Assembly (NCBI RefSeq): GCF_900106035.1
Contig: NZ_FNUC01000003.1
Span: 186,001 to 250,000, forward strand
Reading direction: 5' to 3'
Length of the DNA stretch: 64,000 bases
Origin: Jiangella alba
Lineage (GTDB): Bacteria; Actinomycetota; Actinomycetes; Jiangellales; Jiangellaceae
The stretch's first letter is position 1. The number at the start of each line of letters is the position of its first letter. This document shows, one piece after another, positions 7,923 through 17,091 of the stretch. Under the pieces are notes generated by a model. It did no database searches. It was not told where the DNA came from and saw only the letters and a list, made by a program, of their open reading frames with translations. Position numbers and translations under genes: made by a program.

Positions 7923-10900
7923 ATGAAACTGCCGGTCGGCAGGGTCCGTCGATTGGTCAAGAAGGTGCTGCCGCAGGCGTACCTCGACGACGTCGCGCGG
8001 CGCCGCCGCATCGCCTCCGCCATCCGCGCCAGCGGCCTGTTCGATGCCGCCTGGTATCGCGAGCAGCTGCCCGAGCCGATCCCGTCCGGGGTCGACCCGA
8101 TCGACCACTACGTCACGGCCGGCTCGTCCACCGACATCTCGCCGAACCCGTGCTTCGTCAGCGAGTGGTACCGCGACCACCCCAAGAGCCCGAAGAAGCT
8201 CGACGTCGCGCCGTTCATCCACTACATCAACCGCGGCATCGCCCGCGGGCTGTCGCCGCACCCGCTGTTCGACCCCGAGTTCTACACCGAGCGGCACCCC
8301 GGCGCCGCCGCCCACCGCGGCGGCCCGCTCGGCCACTATCTCGAGACCGGCTGGAAGACCGGCGCCCAGCCCAGCGCCGCGTTCGACGTCGAGGTCTACA
8401 CCTCGAACTTCGGCGACGTGCAGGGCGCGCCGCTGGCCGACTTCGCCCGCCGCACCCGCCGGCTCATGCAGGACACCCACGGCTGGGAGCACCTGCCGCG
8501 CACCGCCGACAGCTTCGACCACGAGGCCGCCGAGGCGTTCAAGCGCCGCGTCGTCGCCGACTATGCCGGGCGCGGCGAGGAGCCGCCGCTGGTCACCGTC
8601 GTCATCCCGACGAAGGACCGGCGCGCGGGCGTGCTCACCGCCATCGAGTCCGTCGTCGCGCAGACGTACCGCCACTGGCAGCTGATCGTCGTCGACGACG
8701 GCAGCACCGACGGCACCGCCGAGGCCATCGAGCCGCTGCTGGCCGACGAACGCATCGAGCTGGTCCGCCGCGACCGCGCCGGCGGCGTCTCCGTGGCCCG
8801 CAACGCCGGCCTGGCACAGGCCCGCGGCGAGTACGTCGCCTACCTCGACAGCGACAACGTGTGGACGCCCGACTTCCTCGAGGTCATGGTCGCGTTCGTG
8901 CGCACCCGGTCGCTGCGGTTCGGCTACGCCGTCTCCGAGCTGGTCGAGGAGAAGAAGAACGGCCGCGTCGGCTACCGGTCGCTGCCGTACAACCGCGCGG
9001 CGCTGCTGGAGCGCAACTTCATCGACTGCATCGTCGTCCTGCACGAGCGGTCGCTGCTCGACGAGGTCGGCGCGTTCGACGAGAACCTGCGCCGCAACGT
9101 CGACTGGGACCTGTTCATCCGCATGTCCGCGGTCACCGACTTCGAGCTGGCGCCGTTCGTCGCCACCGTCTACGACGCTTGGGAGCAGCGCAGCGACCGC
9201 ATCACCATCAACGAGCTGTTCGGCTACCGCTTCGTCATCCGGGCCAAGCACCTGGTCGACTGGTCCGCCGTCGACGCCGGGCTGGCCGCGCGCCCTCCGG
9301 GATCGGTGTCCGTCGTCATCCACGCGGGCGACGACGCGCAGGCCGTCACCGCCACCGTCGAGCGGCTGCTCGACGACGCCGGCGACGACCTCGAGGTCAT
9401 CGTCGTCGACGCGAAGGCGACCGAGGCCGAGGCCATGCGGCTGCAGTTCCTGCCCATCCGGTACCCGAACGTGCGGGTGCTGCGGCAGACCCAGCGGCTG
9501 TCGACGGAGCTGTCGCGGACCATCGGCGCCGCCGAGTCCACCGGCGAGACCGTCGTCTTCCTCACGCCGTCGACGTGGGTCGAGCCGGGCTGGCTCGAGC
9601 CGCTGACCACCGTGCTCGCCGACGGCGCCGCGGCCGCTCAGCCGCTGGTGCTGCTGCGCGACGGCACGGTGTGGTCGGCCGGCGTGGCGTTCGCCCGCGG
9701 CGCGCACCCGCACAACCTCTACCGGAACTTCGCCGGCGACGCGCCCGAGGTGGTCGCGCCGTCGACGCCGGCCGCGCTGACCCCCGTCGCGCTCGCCGTC
9801 CGGGCCGCCGACTTCGCCGCCGTCCGCGGCTTCGACCCGCTGTTCGTCAACGACATCGACAACCCCGACCTCAGCCTGCGACTGGCCCGCGAGACCGGCC
9901 GTCCGCTGCGCTACGTCCCCGACGCGATGGTCGCGCTGGCCGAGACGCCGGAGCGGCGCACCACCGCGTCGGCCACGACCACCGCCACCGACAACCAGGA
10001 GCTGTTCACCGGCCGCTGGAAAGAGACCGTCGCGCAGGACGACGTCGCGGTCTGGGGCGAGCGCGGCTACGCCATCGTCGGTTACGACGGCGCGGCGCCC
10101 ACCCACTGGGGCTTCGACCCGATCGTCGTGCACGACCGCCCGGAGCGGCCGCTGCGCTGGGCCATCAAGATCGGCGCGCCCGACGTCACCCGGCGCACCA
10201 ACTGGGGCGACTGGCACTACGCCATCGGCCTCAAGGAGGCGCTCGAGCGGCTCGGCCACGAGGCCGTCATCGACGCCAAGCGGGCGTGGTACCGGCCCAC
10301 CAGCCGGTTCGACGACGTCGCGCTGGTACTGCGCGGGGTCAGCGTCTACACGGTGAACCCGCAGCAGACCAACCTCTCCTGGGTCATCAGCCACCCCGAG
10401 CGGGTCACCCGCCGCGAGCTGGCCTCCTACGACGCCGTCTTCGCCGCGTCCACCGGCCTGGCCCGGCGGATGTCCACCGACCTCGGCGCGCCGGTGCGGC
10501 CGCTGCTGCAGGCCACCGACCAGTACCGCTTCCACCCCGTCCCCGCCGACCCGCGCCGCCGCAACGACGTCCTGTTCGTCGGCAACGCGCGCGGCATGCG
10601 GGCCTCGGTGGGCGCCGCGCTGTCGGCGGGCATCGTGCCGTCCGTCTACGGCGTGCGCTGGCGCGGCCTGCTGCCCGAGGGCGCCTGGCTGGGCCAGTAC
10701 ATCCCCAACGAGGACCTCCCCGCCGTCTACGCCGGCGCCGGTGTCGTGCTGAACGACCACTGGGACGACATGAAGGCCGAGGGGCTGATCTCCAACCGGC
10801 TGTTCGACCTCGCCGCCTGCGGCGCCCGCGTCGTCACCGACGACGTCCCCGGCCTCCACGACGTCTTCGGCGACGTCGTCCTCACCTACTCGACGCCGCA

Positions 10901-11066
10901 GGAGCTGGCCGCCGCCGTGAATCTGCAGCTCGCGGAGACCCCCGAACGGGCCGCCGAGCGGGAGAAGCTGTCCGAGCTGGTGCGGCGCGAGCACTCGTTC
11001 GATGCCCGGGCCGAGGAGCTGGTCGAGACGGTGCGCAAGCTGCAGGCCGAGCGCGAGCTGGCCTGA
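7923..11066 (+). CDS. Large multi-domain glycosyltransferase (GT2 plus CgeB-like domain)
   Basis: A 1047-residue cytoplasmic protein that probably adds one or more sugars to a surface polymer. Residues 38-160 hold three to four repeats of a motif of the form FDxxWY...HYxxxGxxxGxxPxxxF, seen ahead of GT domains in other large polysaccharide GTs. A canonical GT2 domain follows (VTVVIPTKDRR near 219, VVDDGSTDGT near 256, YLDSDN near 307). A second, degenerate GT2-like region begins near 461 (SVSVVIHAG). The C-terminal 300 residues, from WAIKIGAPD near 745 to the end, resemble CgeB/GT4-type transferases (NEDLPAVYAGAGVVLND, GLISNRLFDLAACG). The ATG follows GAGGAG. It is divergent from rmlD, so a rhamnosyltransferase role is plausible but inferred. 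Confidence 0.85.
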   Translation: MKLPVGRVRRLVKKVLPQAYLDDVARRRRIASAIRASGLFDAAWYREQLPEPIPSGVDPIDHYVTAGSSTDISPNPCFVSEWYRDHPKSPKKLDVAPFIHYINRGIARGLSPHPLFDPEFYTERHPGAAAHRGGPLGHYLETGWKTGAQPSAAFDVEVYTSNFGDVQGAPLADFARRTRRLMQDTHGWEHLPRTADSFDHEAAEAFKRRVVADYAGRGEEPPLVTVVIPTKDRRAGVLTAIESVVAQTYRHWQLIVVDDGSTDGTAEAIEPLLADERIELVRRDRAGGVSVARNAGLAQARGEYVAYLDSDNVWTPDFLEVMVAFVRTRSLRFGYAVSELVEEKKNGRVGYRSLPYNRAALLERNFIDCIVVLHERSLLDEVGAFDENLRRNVDWDLFIRMSAVTDFELAPFVATVYDAWEQRSDRITINELFGYRFVIRAKHLVDWSAVDAGLAARPPGSVSVVIHAGDDAQAVTATVERLLDDAGDDLEVIVVDAKATEAEAMRLQFLPIRYPNVRVLRQTQRLSTELSRTIGAAESTGETVVFLTPSTWVEPGWLEPLTTVLADGAAAAQPLVLLRDGTVWSAGVAFARGAHPHNLYRNFAGDAPEVVAPSTPAALTPVALAVRAADFAAVRGFDPLFVNDIDNPDLSLRLARETGRPLRYVPDAMVALAETPERRTTASATTTATDNQELFTGRWKETVAQDDVAVWGERGYAIVGYDGAAPTHWGFDPIVVHDRPERPLRWAIKIGAPDVTRRTNWGDWHYAIGLKEALERLGHEAVIDAKRAWYRPTSRFDDVALVLRGVSVYTVNPQQTNLSWVISHPERVTRRELASYDAVFAASTGLARRMSTDLGAPVRPLLQATDQYRFHPVPADPRRRNDVLFVGNARGMRASVGAALSAGIVPSVYGVRWRGLLPEGAWLGQYIPNEDLPAVYAGAGVVLNDHWDDMKAEGLISNRLFDLAACGARVVTDDVPGLHDVFGDVVLTYSTPQELAAAVNLQLAETPERAAEREKLSELVRREHSFDARAEELVETVRKLQAERELA

Positions 11067-11099
11067 CGCTGTTCGCCGCTGTGCGGCCGTTGGGGAAGA

Positions 11100-11114
11100 G
11101 CGGGCACAGCCCGC
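11100..11114. terminator. Hairpin between convergent genes
   Basis: A GCGGGC/GCCCGC stem with a three-base ACA loop lies in the 92-bp gap between the stop of the large glycosyltransferase and the stop of the convergent gene. There is no T tract. It is a plausible weak bidirectional terminator. Confidence 0.3.
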
Positions 11115-11158
11115 CCGGTGCACCGTCCGCCGGCCGCCAGGCGAACGGACCGCCGAAC

Positions 11159-12328
11159 TCAGGCGGTTCGAGCGAAATACGACGCGTACCCGACGTCGAC
11201 CCGGCCGGTGCCGCTGACCTGCCGCCCGCCCGCACGCAGTGCCGCGTCCGTCCCGGCGGCGTCGCGGACCACCCGGCGCACGCCGAGGTCGTGGACGGCG
11301 TAGCCGTCGTCGCCGACCTCGACCGTGGCCAGTGGGTCGTCCAGCTCCGCCAGGCCCAGCGTCAGCACGTCGGCCGGTGAGGCGAGCATCGTCGCCGCCG
11401 TCAGCGTCGTCGCCGGCTGCTCCGACGGCGAGCCCGGCGCCCGCACCGTGGTGTCGAGCACCGGCAGGAACGTGCGCCGCACCCGGACCCCGCTGACCGG
11501 ACGCTGGCCGTAGCCGCGCCCCAGCACGAGGTCCTCGACGTGTTCGGGGGCGTAGCTCAGCCCCGGCGCCGGCAGCGTGACGAGGTCGGTCTCGCAGGTC
11601 TCCACCGCCCGCCGCCGCGCCTCGGCCCCATCCGCGACCACCACCGTCAGCATCGCCCACGTCTGCCGCCGCAGGTCGCGCAGCAGCGCCGGCGCGCCAG
11701 GCGGCACGACGGCCGTCACCGACGGCAGCGACGACGCGACGCCCGCGGCGGCCGTCGCGGCGCGCAGGGCCGCCCGCCGGGCCGCGACCGACCAGCTCTC
11801 GCGCCGCCCGGCGTCGGCCAGCGTCGACGGGGTCAGCGTGGCGACCAACTCGCCCAGCACCGGGCCGAGCAGCCGCCGGACCACCAGCGGGAGATCGGGC
11901 GCGTACACCGGGACGCCGCCGACCAGCAGCTGGCGCAGGAACCCGGCCAGCTCGACCGGACCGGGCGCCGCCCCGAACGGCACCTGGACGCCCGCGTACG
12001 GGCGCAGCAGCTCCAGCGCGGCGGCGCCGAGGACCGCGGGCCGGCCGAGGTCGGCCAGCCGGGTGCGCCCCGCGTACAGCCGCAGCGCCCCGGACGACAT
12101 GGTGCGCAGCGTCGCCAGCGGCCGGGACGGCGCGCCCGGGCCGTCGTCGTCGAACGGGTCGAACCCGGCGGGGGAGACCAGCGTGGTGTTGACCGCGGGC
12201 AGCGGCGCCGCGACGACGGCGTCGGCCGCCACCCGGAGCTCAGAAGTGTCGAGAGCGGCCAGGCCGGCCCAGTTCGGGACAAACGGCGCGGAGATCGGTG
12301 CTGGTAGGAGGTCGGTTTTGGTCGGCAT
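11159..12328 (-). CDS. Glycosyltransferase-like protein, probable degenerate GT2 fold
   Basis: A 389-residue protein without a confident family. Its middle and end resemble the C-terminal half of the gene at 33150-35135: both carry an LRxMSS segment, a helical stretch (PVELAGFLRQLL here, PVQQASFLVQAA there) and then an SVTAVVPPG strand like the start of a GT2 domain. No DxD-type metal site or clear acceptor motif follows, so it may be catalytically inactive. ATG 12328 (MPTKTDLLPAP) is chosen because the longer frame would run into the start region of the divergent GT2 gene; the gap is then 79 bp. No signal peptide or membrane helix is seen. Function in glycan assembly is inferred from its position. 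Confidence 0.6.
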   Translation of the reverse strand: MPTKTDLLPAPISAPFVPNWAGLAALDTSELRVAADAVVAAPLPAVNTTLVSPAGFDPFDDDGPGAPSRPLATLRTMSSGALRLYAGRTRLADLGRPAVLGAAALELLRPYAGVQVPFGAAPGPVELAGFLRQLLVGGVPVYAPDLPLVVRRLLGPVLGELVATLTPSTLADAGRRESWSVAARRAALRAATAAAGVASSLPSVTAVVPPGAPALLRDLRRQTWAMLTVVVADGAEARRRAVETCETDLVTLPAPGLSYAPEHVEDLVLGRGYGQRPVSGVRVRRTFLPVLDTTVRAPGSPSEQPATTLTAATMLASPADVLTLGLAELDDPLATVEVGDDGYAVHDLGVRRVVRDAAGTDAALRAGGRQVSGTGRVDVGYASYFARTA

Positions 12329-12407
12329 CACACGGCCCGGTAGGTTCTCAGCGTGGCGCCGCCCGGAGGGCGGCGACCCCACACTACCCGGCTCCAGCGG
12401 AGGAACG

Positions 12408-13823
12408 ATGTCGCCCACGGCCCGGACACCGGTCGCCGTACCCCGGCAGGAATGGACCACCGTCCAGGTGCCCGATCTCGGCGCCTGGACGCCGTCCCTG
12501 ACGGTCACGGTGGTGCTACCGGCGAAGGACTGTCAGGACGAGCTCGACCTCACCCTCACCGCGCTCTCGGCCCAGACCTACCCGGCCGAGCTGATGGACG
12601 TCGTCGTCGTCGACGACGCGTCCGCGGAGCCGCTGCGGCTGCCGGCCGTCCACCCCGAGCGGACCCGCGTGCTGCGGCTGCCGCCCGGCGACGGGCACGG
12701 GTCCGGACGGGCGCGCCACGCCGGCGCCGAGGCGGCCACCGGCGACGTCGTGCTGTTCCTCGACGCCGACATCGTCGCCACCCGCACCCACGTCGAGGCG
12801 CACGCCCGCTGGCACCACGTCCTCGCCGACGCCGTCGTGCTCGGGCACAAGCTGTTCGTCGACTTCGACGACATCACCGCCGCCGACGTCCTCGCCGCCA
12901 CCCGCGACGACACGTTCGACCAGCTACTCGACGGCCGCAAGCAGAAAAGGCACACCTGGCACGAGGACTTCATCCGCGAGGCCGCCCGGCTCACCACGTA
13001 CACCGACGACACCTTCATCGCCGTCGTCGGCGCCAGCGTGTCCGCGCCGCGCGCGCTGTACGCCGAGAGCGGCGGCTTCTCGACGTTCGGGCTGCGCGGC
13101 ATCGTCGACACCGAGTTCGGCTACCGCATCTTCACCGCCGGCGCCGTGCTCGTCCCCGAGCCCGACGCCCGCAGCTACCACCAGGGCGCCCGCAACTTCG
13201 CCACCCGCGGCGACGAGATCAAGCGCGAGCGGTCCGGCCTCGCGGCCAACCACCTGCCCATCCCGCTGTTCCGCCCCTCCGACGTCGGGCGCATGTGGCA
13301 GGTGCCGGTCGTGCACGCCGTCGTCGACGCCACCAGCGGGACGCCCGAGGAGGTGCAGGTCACCGTCGACTCCATCCTGGCCTCGGCCTACACCGACCTC
13401 GTCGTCACGGTGTCGCCGAGCAAGGCGCTGCCGCGCTGGATCGAGGACTACTTCGCCGCCGACGCCCGCGTCCGGTTCGCGCCCGAGCCCGTCCGCACCG
13501 GCTTCCCGGCGCCATTCTCGCTGGTGGTGCCCGCGGGGGTGGCCATCGGCCGGTCGGCCGTGGGGTCGCTGCTGGCGCTGTCGTCCTCCGAGCAGGCCGG
13601 TCTGGTCCGCGCCACCGTGTCCGACGAGCCCGGCCCGCCGGTCGAGCTGTGGGCCACCCGGGCGCTGCACCGCGCGCGGCGGCACACCGGCGCCGACGGC
13701 CTCGACGAGACCGCGCGGCGGCTGTTCGGGGTCCACTGGGTCAGCGGCGCCGAGATCGGCGTCCGCCCCGCCGTCGTCGGGGTGACGAAGCAGGGCATGC
13801 TGCACGAGGCCTCGGCCGGCTGA
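12408..13823 (+). CDS. GT2 family glycosyltransferase (module copy A)
   Basis: A 471-residue GT-A fold transferase. The GT2 domain starts near residue 32 (VTVVLPAKDCQDELD), has VVVDDAS, the metal-binding LFLDADI (near 120) and the acceptor-side GIVDTEFGYR (near 232), followed by a YHQGARNF segment. The C-terminal 170 residues end in a WATRALHRARRH motif. A clear paralogue with the same layout lies at 35217-36638. The ATG has GGAGG eight bases upstream. It is divergent from the GT-like gene at 11159 and convergent with the dsbA-like gene (stops abut at 13823/13824). The sugar donor is unknown. Confidence 0.85.
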   Translation: MSPTARTPVAVPRQEWTTVQVPDLGAWTPSLTVTVVLPAKDCQDELDLTLTALSAQTYPAELMDVVVVDDASAEPLRLPAVHPERTRVLRLPPGDGHGSGRARHAGAEAATGDVVLFLDADIVATRTHVEAHARWHHVLADAVVLGHKLFVDFDDITAADVLAATRDDTFDQLLDGRKQKRHTWHEDFIREAARLTTYTDDTFIAVVGASVSAPRALYAESGGFSTFGLRGIVDTEFGYRIFTAGAVLVPEPDARSYHQGARNFATRGDEIKRERSGLAANHLPIPLFRPSDVGRMWQVPVVHAVVDATSGTPEEVQVTVDSILASAYTDLVVTVSPSKALPRWIEDYFAADARVRFAPEPVRTGFPAPFSLVVPAGVAIGRSAVGSLLALSSSEQAGLVRATVSDEPGPPVELWATRALHRARRHTGADGLDETARRLFGVHWVSGAEIGVRPAVVGVTKQGMLHEASAG

Positions 13824-14456
13824 TCACGCCCGCCGCAGCGCGTCGGCCAACACCTCGACCGGCTGCGCGCCGTTGAGCAGGTACCGCCCGGCGACCAGGA
13901 ATGTCGGGACGCCGCTGACGCCGATGCGGTGGCCCAGCTCCTCGTCGGCGCGGACGTCGGCGGCGTGCGCGTCGCCGGCCAGCAGTTCGCCGACGGCGTC
14001 CGCGTCCAGCCCGGCCTCGGCGCCGAGCCGGATCAGTTCGCCGTGGTCCGCGACGTTCACGCCCTCGCCCGTGTACGCGTGCAGCAGGCGGCCCTGCGCC
14101 CGCTCGCCCAGCCCTGCGGCCGCGGCGAAGTGGATCAGCCGGTGCGCGTCGAAGCTGTTCACGGGCCGAGCCCGGTCCAGGTGGTACTCCAGCCCGGCCG
14201 CCGCGGCCAGCTCGGTGAGCCGTCGCACCCCTGCGGCGACGACCGCTGGGGCCATCCCGAGGTCGTCGCGCATCCGTTCCGGGATGGTGCGCGCGTCGTC
14301 GGGCCGACCGTGCGGGTCCAACTCGAAGGCGCGCAGTCGCACCCGCACGTCGGCGGCGCGCTCGAAGCCGGCCAGCGCGAGGTCGAACCGGCGCTTCCCG
14401 AGGTAGCACCAGGGGCAGACGATGTCGGACCAGATGTCTACGGTGATCTTCTCCAC
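13824..14456 (-). CDS. DsbA-family oxidoreductase (FrnE-like)
   Basis: A thioredoxin-fold protein of 210 residues with the FrnE/2-hydroxychromene-isomerase-like arrangement. It has an N-terminal CPWC motif in DIVCPWCYLGKRRF, a helical insert, and the cis-proline loop GVSGVPTFLV. It has no signal peptide, so it probably acts on cytoplasmic thiols. GTG 14456 is preferred to ATG 14498: it gives the usual family start (EKITVDIWSD) and lies seven bases after a TAGCGT -10 element. The longer version would place an operator-like palindrome inside the gene. It is divergent from an HxlR regulator that likely controls it. Confidence 0.85.
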   Translation of the reverse strand: MEKITVDIWSDIVCPWCYLGKRRFDLALAGFERAADVRVRLRAFELDPHGRPDDARTIPERMRDDLGMAPAVVAAGVRRLTELAAAAGLEYHLDRARPVNSFDAHRLIHFAAAAGLGERAQGRLLHAYTGEGVNVADHGELIRLGAEAGLDADAVGELLAGDAHAADVRADEELGHRIGVSGVPTFLVAGRYLLNGAQPVEVLADALRRA

Positions 14457-14519
14457 AAACAGCACGCTAACCAGCTGGCTAAACTTTCGTAAGGGCATAC
14501 ATCGGCGTAAGCTCCGTAC
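14457..14519. promoter_or_regulatory. Divergent dsbA-like/hxlR-like control region with near-palindrome
   Basis: A 17-bp near-palindrome (14466-14482, GCTAACCAGCTGGCTAA) overlaps the -10 element TAGCGT (14469-14464, minus strand) of the dsbA-like gene. On the plus strand TAAGCT (14508-14513) lies six bases before the regulator GTG. Both genes therefore look leaderless, and the palindrome is a candidate HxlR operator. Confidence 0.5.
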
Positions 14520-14921
14520 GTGGATGATGGTTGCGAGCTGACGCCTCCCCAGCCCGATCCGCTGAGTGACGTGTTCAACAGCGACTGTCCCGGCCGGCAG
14601 GTGCTGGACCGCGTGACCAGCCGGTGGGGCGTGCTCGTCCTGGCCGCACTGAGCGACGGCCCGCTGCGGTTCTACCTCCTGCGCGACCGCATCGGCGGCA
14701 TCAGTGAGCGCATGCTCTCGCTCAAGTTGCGCGAGCTGACCCGCGACGGCATGGTGCTGCGCACCGTGGAGCCGACGGTGCCGCCCCAGGTGAGCTACGA
14801 GCTCACGCCGCTCGGGCGGGAGCTGACCGTCCCGCTACAGGCGCTGCTGGACTGGATCGCGCGGCGCAGCCTGGACGTCGTCGCGGCCCAGGAGAGGTAC
14901 GACGCTAGCGCGACGCGGTGA
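14520..14921 (+). CDS. HxlR-family winged-helix regulator
   Basis: A 133-residue DNA-binding regulator. It has the HxlR pattern: an N-terminal cysteine in DCPGRQVLD, SRWGVLVLAALSDGPLRFYLLRDRIGGIS, and the recognition segment ERMLSLKLRELTRDGMV, then the wing VSYELTPLGREL. The family cysteine is a redox sensor in members such as YodB and HypR; with a thiol oxidoreductase divergently next to it, sensing of oxidants or electrophiles is plausible but inferred. The GTG start has a -10-like TAAGCT six bases upstream and no ribosome site. Its 3' end overlaps the convergent methyltransferase gene by 17 bp. Confidence 0.88.
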   Translation: MDDGCELTPPQPDPLSDVFNSDCPGRQVLDRVTSRWGVLVLAALSDGPLRFYLLRDRIGGISERMLSLKLRELTRDGMVLRTVEPTVPPQVSYELTPLGRELTVPLQALLDWIARRSLDVVAAQERYDASATR

Positions 14922-15951
14922 AGAAGCGGGTGCGGCCGACGGTGTCGACGTCGGCGAGGCGGACGCTGTCGACGGGCTCGGCCAGCCAGTCGGCGGCGAT
15001 GTCGGCCTCGTCCTGCCGCTGCGCGTCGTCGAGGGCGACCACGGCGCCGTCGTCGAGCGCCGTCGCCAGCAATGGGAACGCCGGGTAGCGCGACCGCGGC
15101 CCGGCGCTTCCGGGCGGGCCGTCGACGAACAGGAGGTCGATGCCGCGCAGGTCGGTCCACTGCGGCGCCGCGTACCAGTCGTGCTTCTCGCCGCCGACGG
15201 TGACCGGCTCGAGCGGCGCCTCGCGCACCTCCGCGACGTCGGCCAGGCCGTGCCGGGCCAGCGCCTCGCGGGTGAGCGCGGCGTAGCGCTCGTGGTGCTC
15301 CAGCGCGACGACGCGGCCCTTCCCGGCCCGCCGGCAGGCCAGCGCCAGCCAGACCGTCGAACTGCCGCTGCCGCACTCGACGATCAGCGCGTCGGACGGC
15401 AGCCGGCGCACCAGCGACGCCAGCCGGAGCACCGTCCGCGGCGACGCCGCGAACCCGCCGAACGCCGGCACCTCGTCGTCGGCGCCGAGCATGGCGTACA
15501 GGTTGGCCAGCGCGGACAGTTCGGCCAGCTGCCGCTCGGTGAGCGTGGCGTGGAGGTCGGCGCGCAGCTCTTCGTGCAGCGCGACCAGCTCGTCGTGGCG
15601 CACCGCGGCGTCGAGGCGCTGCGCCCCGATGATGGCGGCCAGCGGCCCGCCGGTGGGGTCGGCCTGCCGCTCCGCGACCGCCTGGACGGACGTCGCGACG
15701 GTCTCGACCGCGCTGGTGAGCGCCTTGAGCTGCTTCTCAGTCTTGCGGGTGCGCTGTTCCGCTTCGCGGGCGGAGGCGCCGACCACGACCAGCCCGACCA
15801 GCGTCAGGCCGGCCAGCAGGGTGAGTGCCGCGACGGCGAGGCTGCCGCCCGTCGCGACCACGATGATCGCCACGACGACGGCGGCGAGGGCGCCGGCCAT
15901 GCCCAGCAGGGGCCAGCGGGAGCCGAGGAGAGCGCGTACCGCCCGTTGCAT
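14905..15951 (-). CDS. Membrane-anchored class I SAM methyltransferase (module copy A)
   Basis: A 348-residue protein with two N-terminal transmembrane helices (about 10-34 and 38-60) and a coiled coil (about 62-100). Its C-terminal Rossmann methyltransferase domain holds the SAM-binding motif LIVECGSGSSTVW (near 188) and LLFVDGPPGS (near 272), followed by RSRYPAFPLL. A paralogue with the same architecture is at 36620. The membrane anchor and the glycosyltransferase neighbours suggest O-methylation of a surface glycan at the cytoplasmic face; this is inferred. The ATG has GGAG five bases upstream. Confidence 0.8.
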   Translation of the reverse strand: MQRAVRALLGSRWPLLGMAGALAAVVVAIIVVATGGSLAVAALTLLAGLTLVGLVVVGASAREAEQRTRKTEKQLKALTSAVETVATSVQAVAERQADPTGGPLAAIIGAQRLDAAVRHDELVALHEELRADLHATLTERQLAELSALANLYAMLGADDEVPAFGGFAASPRTVLRLASLVRRLPSDALIVECGSGSSTVWLALACRRAGKGRVVALEHHERYAALTREALARHGLADVAEVREAPLEPVTVGGEKHDWYAAPQWTDLRGIDLLFVDGPPGSAGPRSRYPAFPLLATALDDGAVVALDDAQRQDEADIAADWLAEPVDSVRLADVDTVGRTRFFTASR

Positions 15952-16005
15952 CGAATCTCCGTCGTAGGTCTGGTCGGGAAGGAGAAACTGTACCGGCGTC
16001 CGGCC

Positions 16006-17091
16006 TCAGTGTGCGGTGGCGTGCGCCAGCTTCTCCAAGGAGTGAACGAACAGGTCGGCGTCGGCGTCCCAGCTGTAGTGCGCGATGACGGCGGCGCGCC
16101 CGGCCTCGGCCATGCGGGCCCGCTCCGCGGGATCGGCCCGCAGCGCCCGGACCGCCGCCTCCGCCGCGTCGACGTCGCCGAACGGGACGATCGTGCCGCA
16201 CCGGTGCCGCCTGATCAGTTCCGCCGACGCCGGGTTCGGGGTGCTGATGACCGGCAGGCCGTGCGCCATGTACTCGACGATCTTCGTGGGCCGGGAGTGC
16301 GCGTAGTTGGGCTGCTCGTGCAGCAGGCTGAGCCCCGCGAGCGCGCCCGGCAGCATCGTCAGCGCCTCGTCGTTGGGGACGAAGCCGTGCCAGGTCACCG
16401 CGCCCTCGGCCTGCGCGGCCTCGATGGCCGCCTGACAGTCGGCGTCGGCCGGGCCGACCAGGTGCACCTGCAGGTCCGGAGCCAGCCGCCGGCCCAGCTC
16501 CACGAGGTCGAGGCCGCCGCGCGCCGCCGTCAACCGGCCCAGGTAGATCACGCGGTCGTCGACCTGCGCGCTGACGTCGTCGGGGATCGCCACGCTGTTC
16601 CGGACGACGGTGTGCTGCTTGCGGAAGCGGCCGGCGTAGGACTCTTCGGCCAGCAGCAGCGGCATGCGACGCTCGGCGTGCCGCTCGATGGCCCGGATCA
16701 GCGCCGCACCCGCCGGGCGGCCGGCCCTCGGCAGCCACGCCTTCATCCGCAGCGCCGCGGCGGTGTCCTCGTGGACGTCCCACACCAGGCCGGGGATGGT
16801 CAGGCCGATGCTGGCCAGCACCAGCTCGGGGTCGTGCATCAGGACGATGTCGAAGTCGCGGCCGCGCCGCTTCAGCAGCCGCCGCGCCGTCCGCATCGCC
16901 GTCAGCCGGTGCCGTCCGTGCGACCGCGGGATGTCGATGACGCTGAGGTCGTCCGGGATCGGCCGCCCGGTGGCGCTGAACGGCGCCGCCAGCGTGACCT
17001 CGTGCCCGGCCTCCCGCAGCGCGACGATCTGCCGGTGCCTGATACGTGCGTCTTCCGGGTCGTGGACGACGGTCAGGACGAGGACGCGCAT
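16006..17091 (-). CDS. GT4 family glycosyltransferase
   Basis: A 361-residue GT-B fold enzyme that transfers a sugar from an activated nucleotide donor. The N-terminal half begins MRVLVLTVVHDPEDARIRHR and includes VLMHDPELV and WDVHED. The C-terminal nucleotide-binding half shows VIYLGRLTAARGG and the GT4 signature SRPTKIVEYMAHGLPVIST. The start is set at ATG 17091, which fits the family; upstream codons have no support. A GCTAGCTAGC palindrome (17095-17104) lies just upstream. It is followed, after 54 bp, by the methyltransferase gene on the same strand, so the two may be co-transcribed. Confidence 0.88.
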   Translation of the reverse strand: MRVLVLTVVHDPEDARIRHRQIVALREAGHEVTLAAPFSATGRPIPDDLSVIDIPRSHGRHRLTAMRTARRLLKRRGRDFDIVLMHDPELVLASIGLTIPGLVWDVHEDTAAALRMKAWLPRAGRPAGAALIRAIERHAERRMPLLLAEESYAGRFRKQHTVVRNSVAIPDDVSAQVDDRVIYLGRLTAARGGLDLVELGRRLAPDLQVHLVGPADADCQAAIEAAQAEGAVTWHGFVPNDEALTMLPGALAGLSLLHEQPNYAHSRPTKIVEYMAHGLPVISTPNPASAELIRRHRCGTIVPFGDVDAAEAAVRALRADPAERARMAEAGRAAVIAHYSWDADADLFVHSLEKLAHATAH

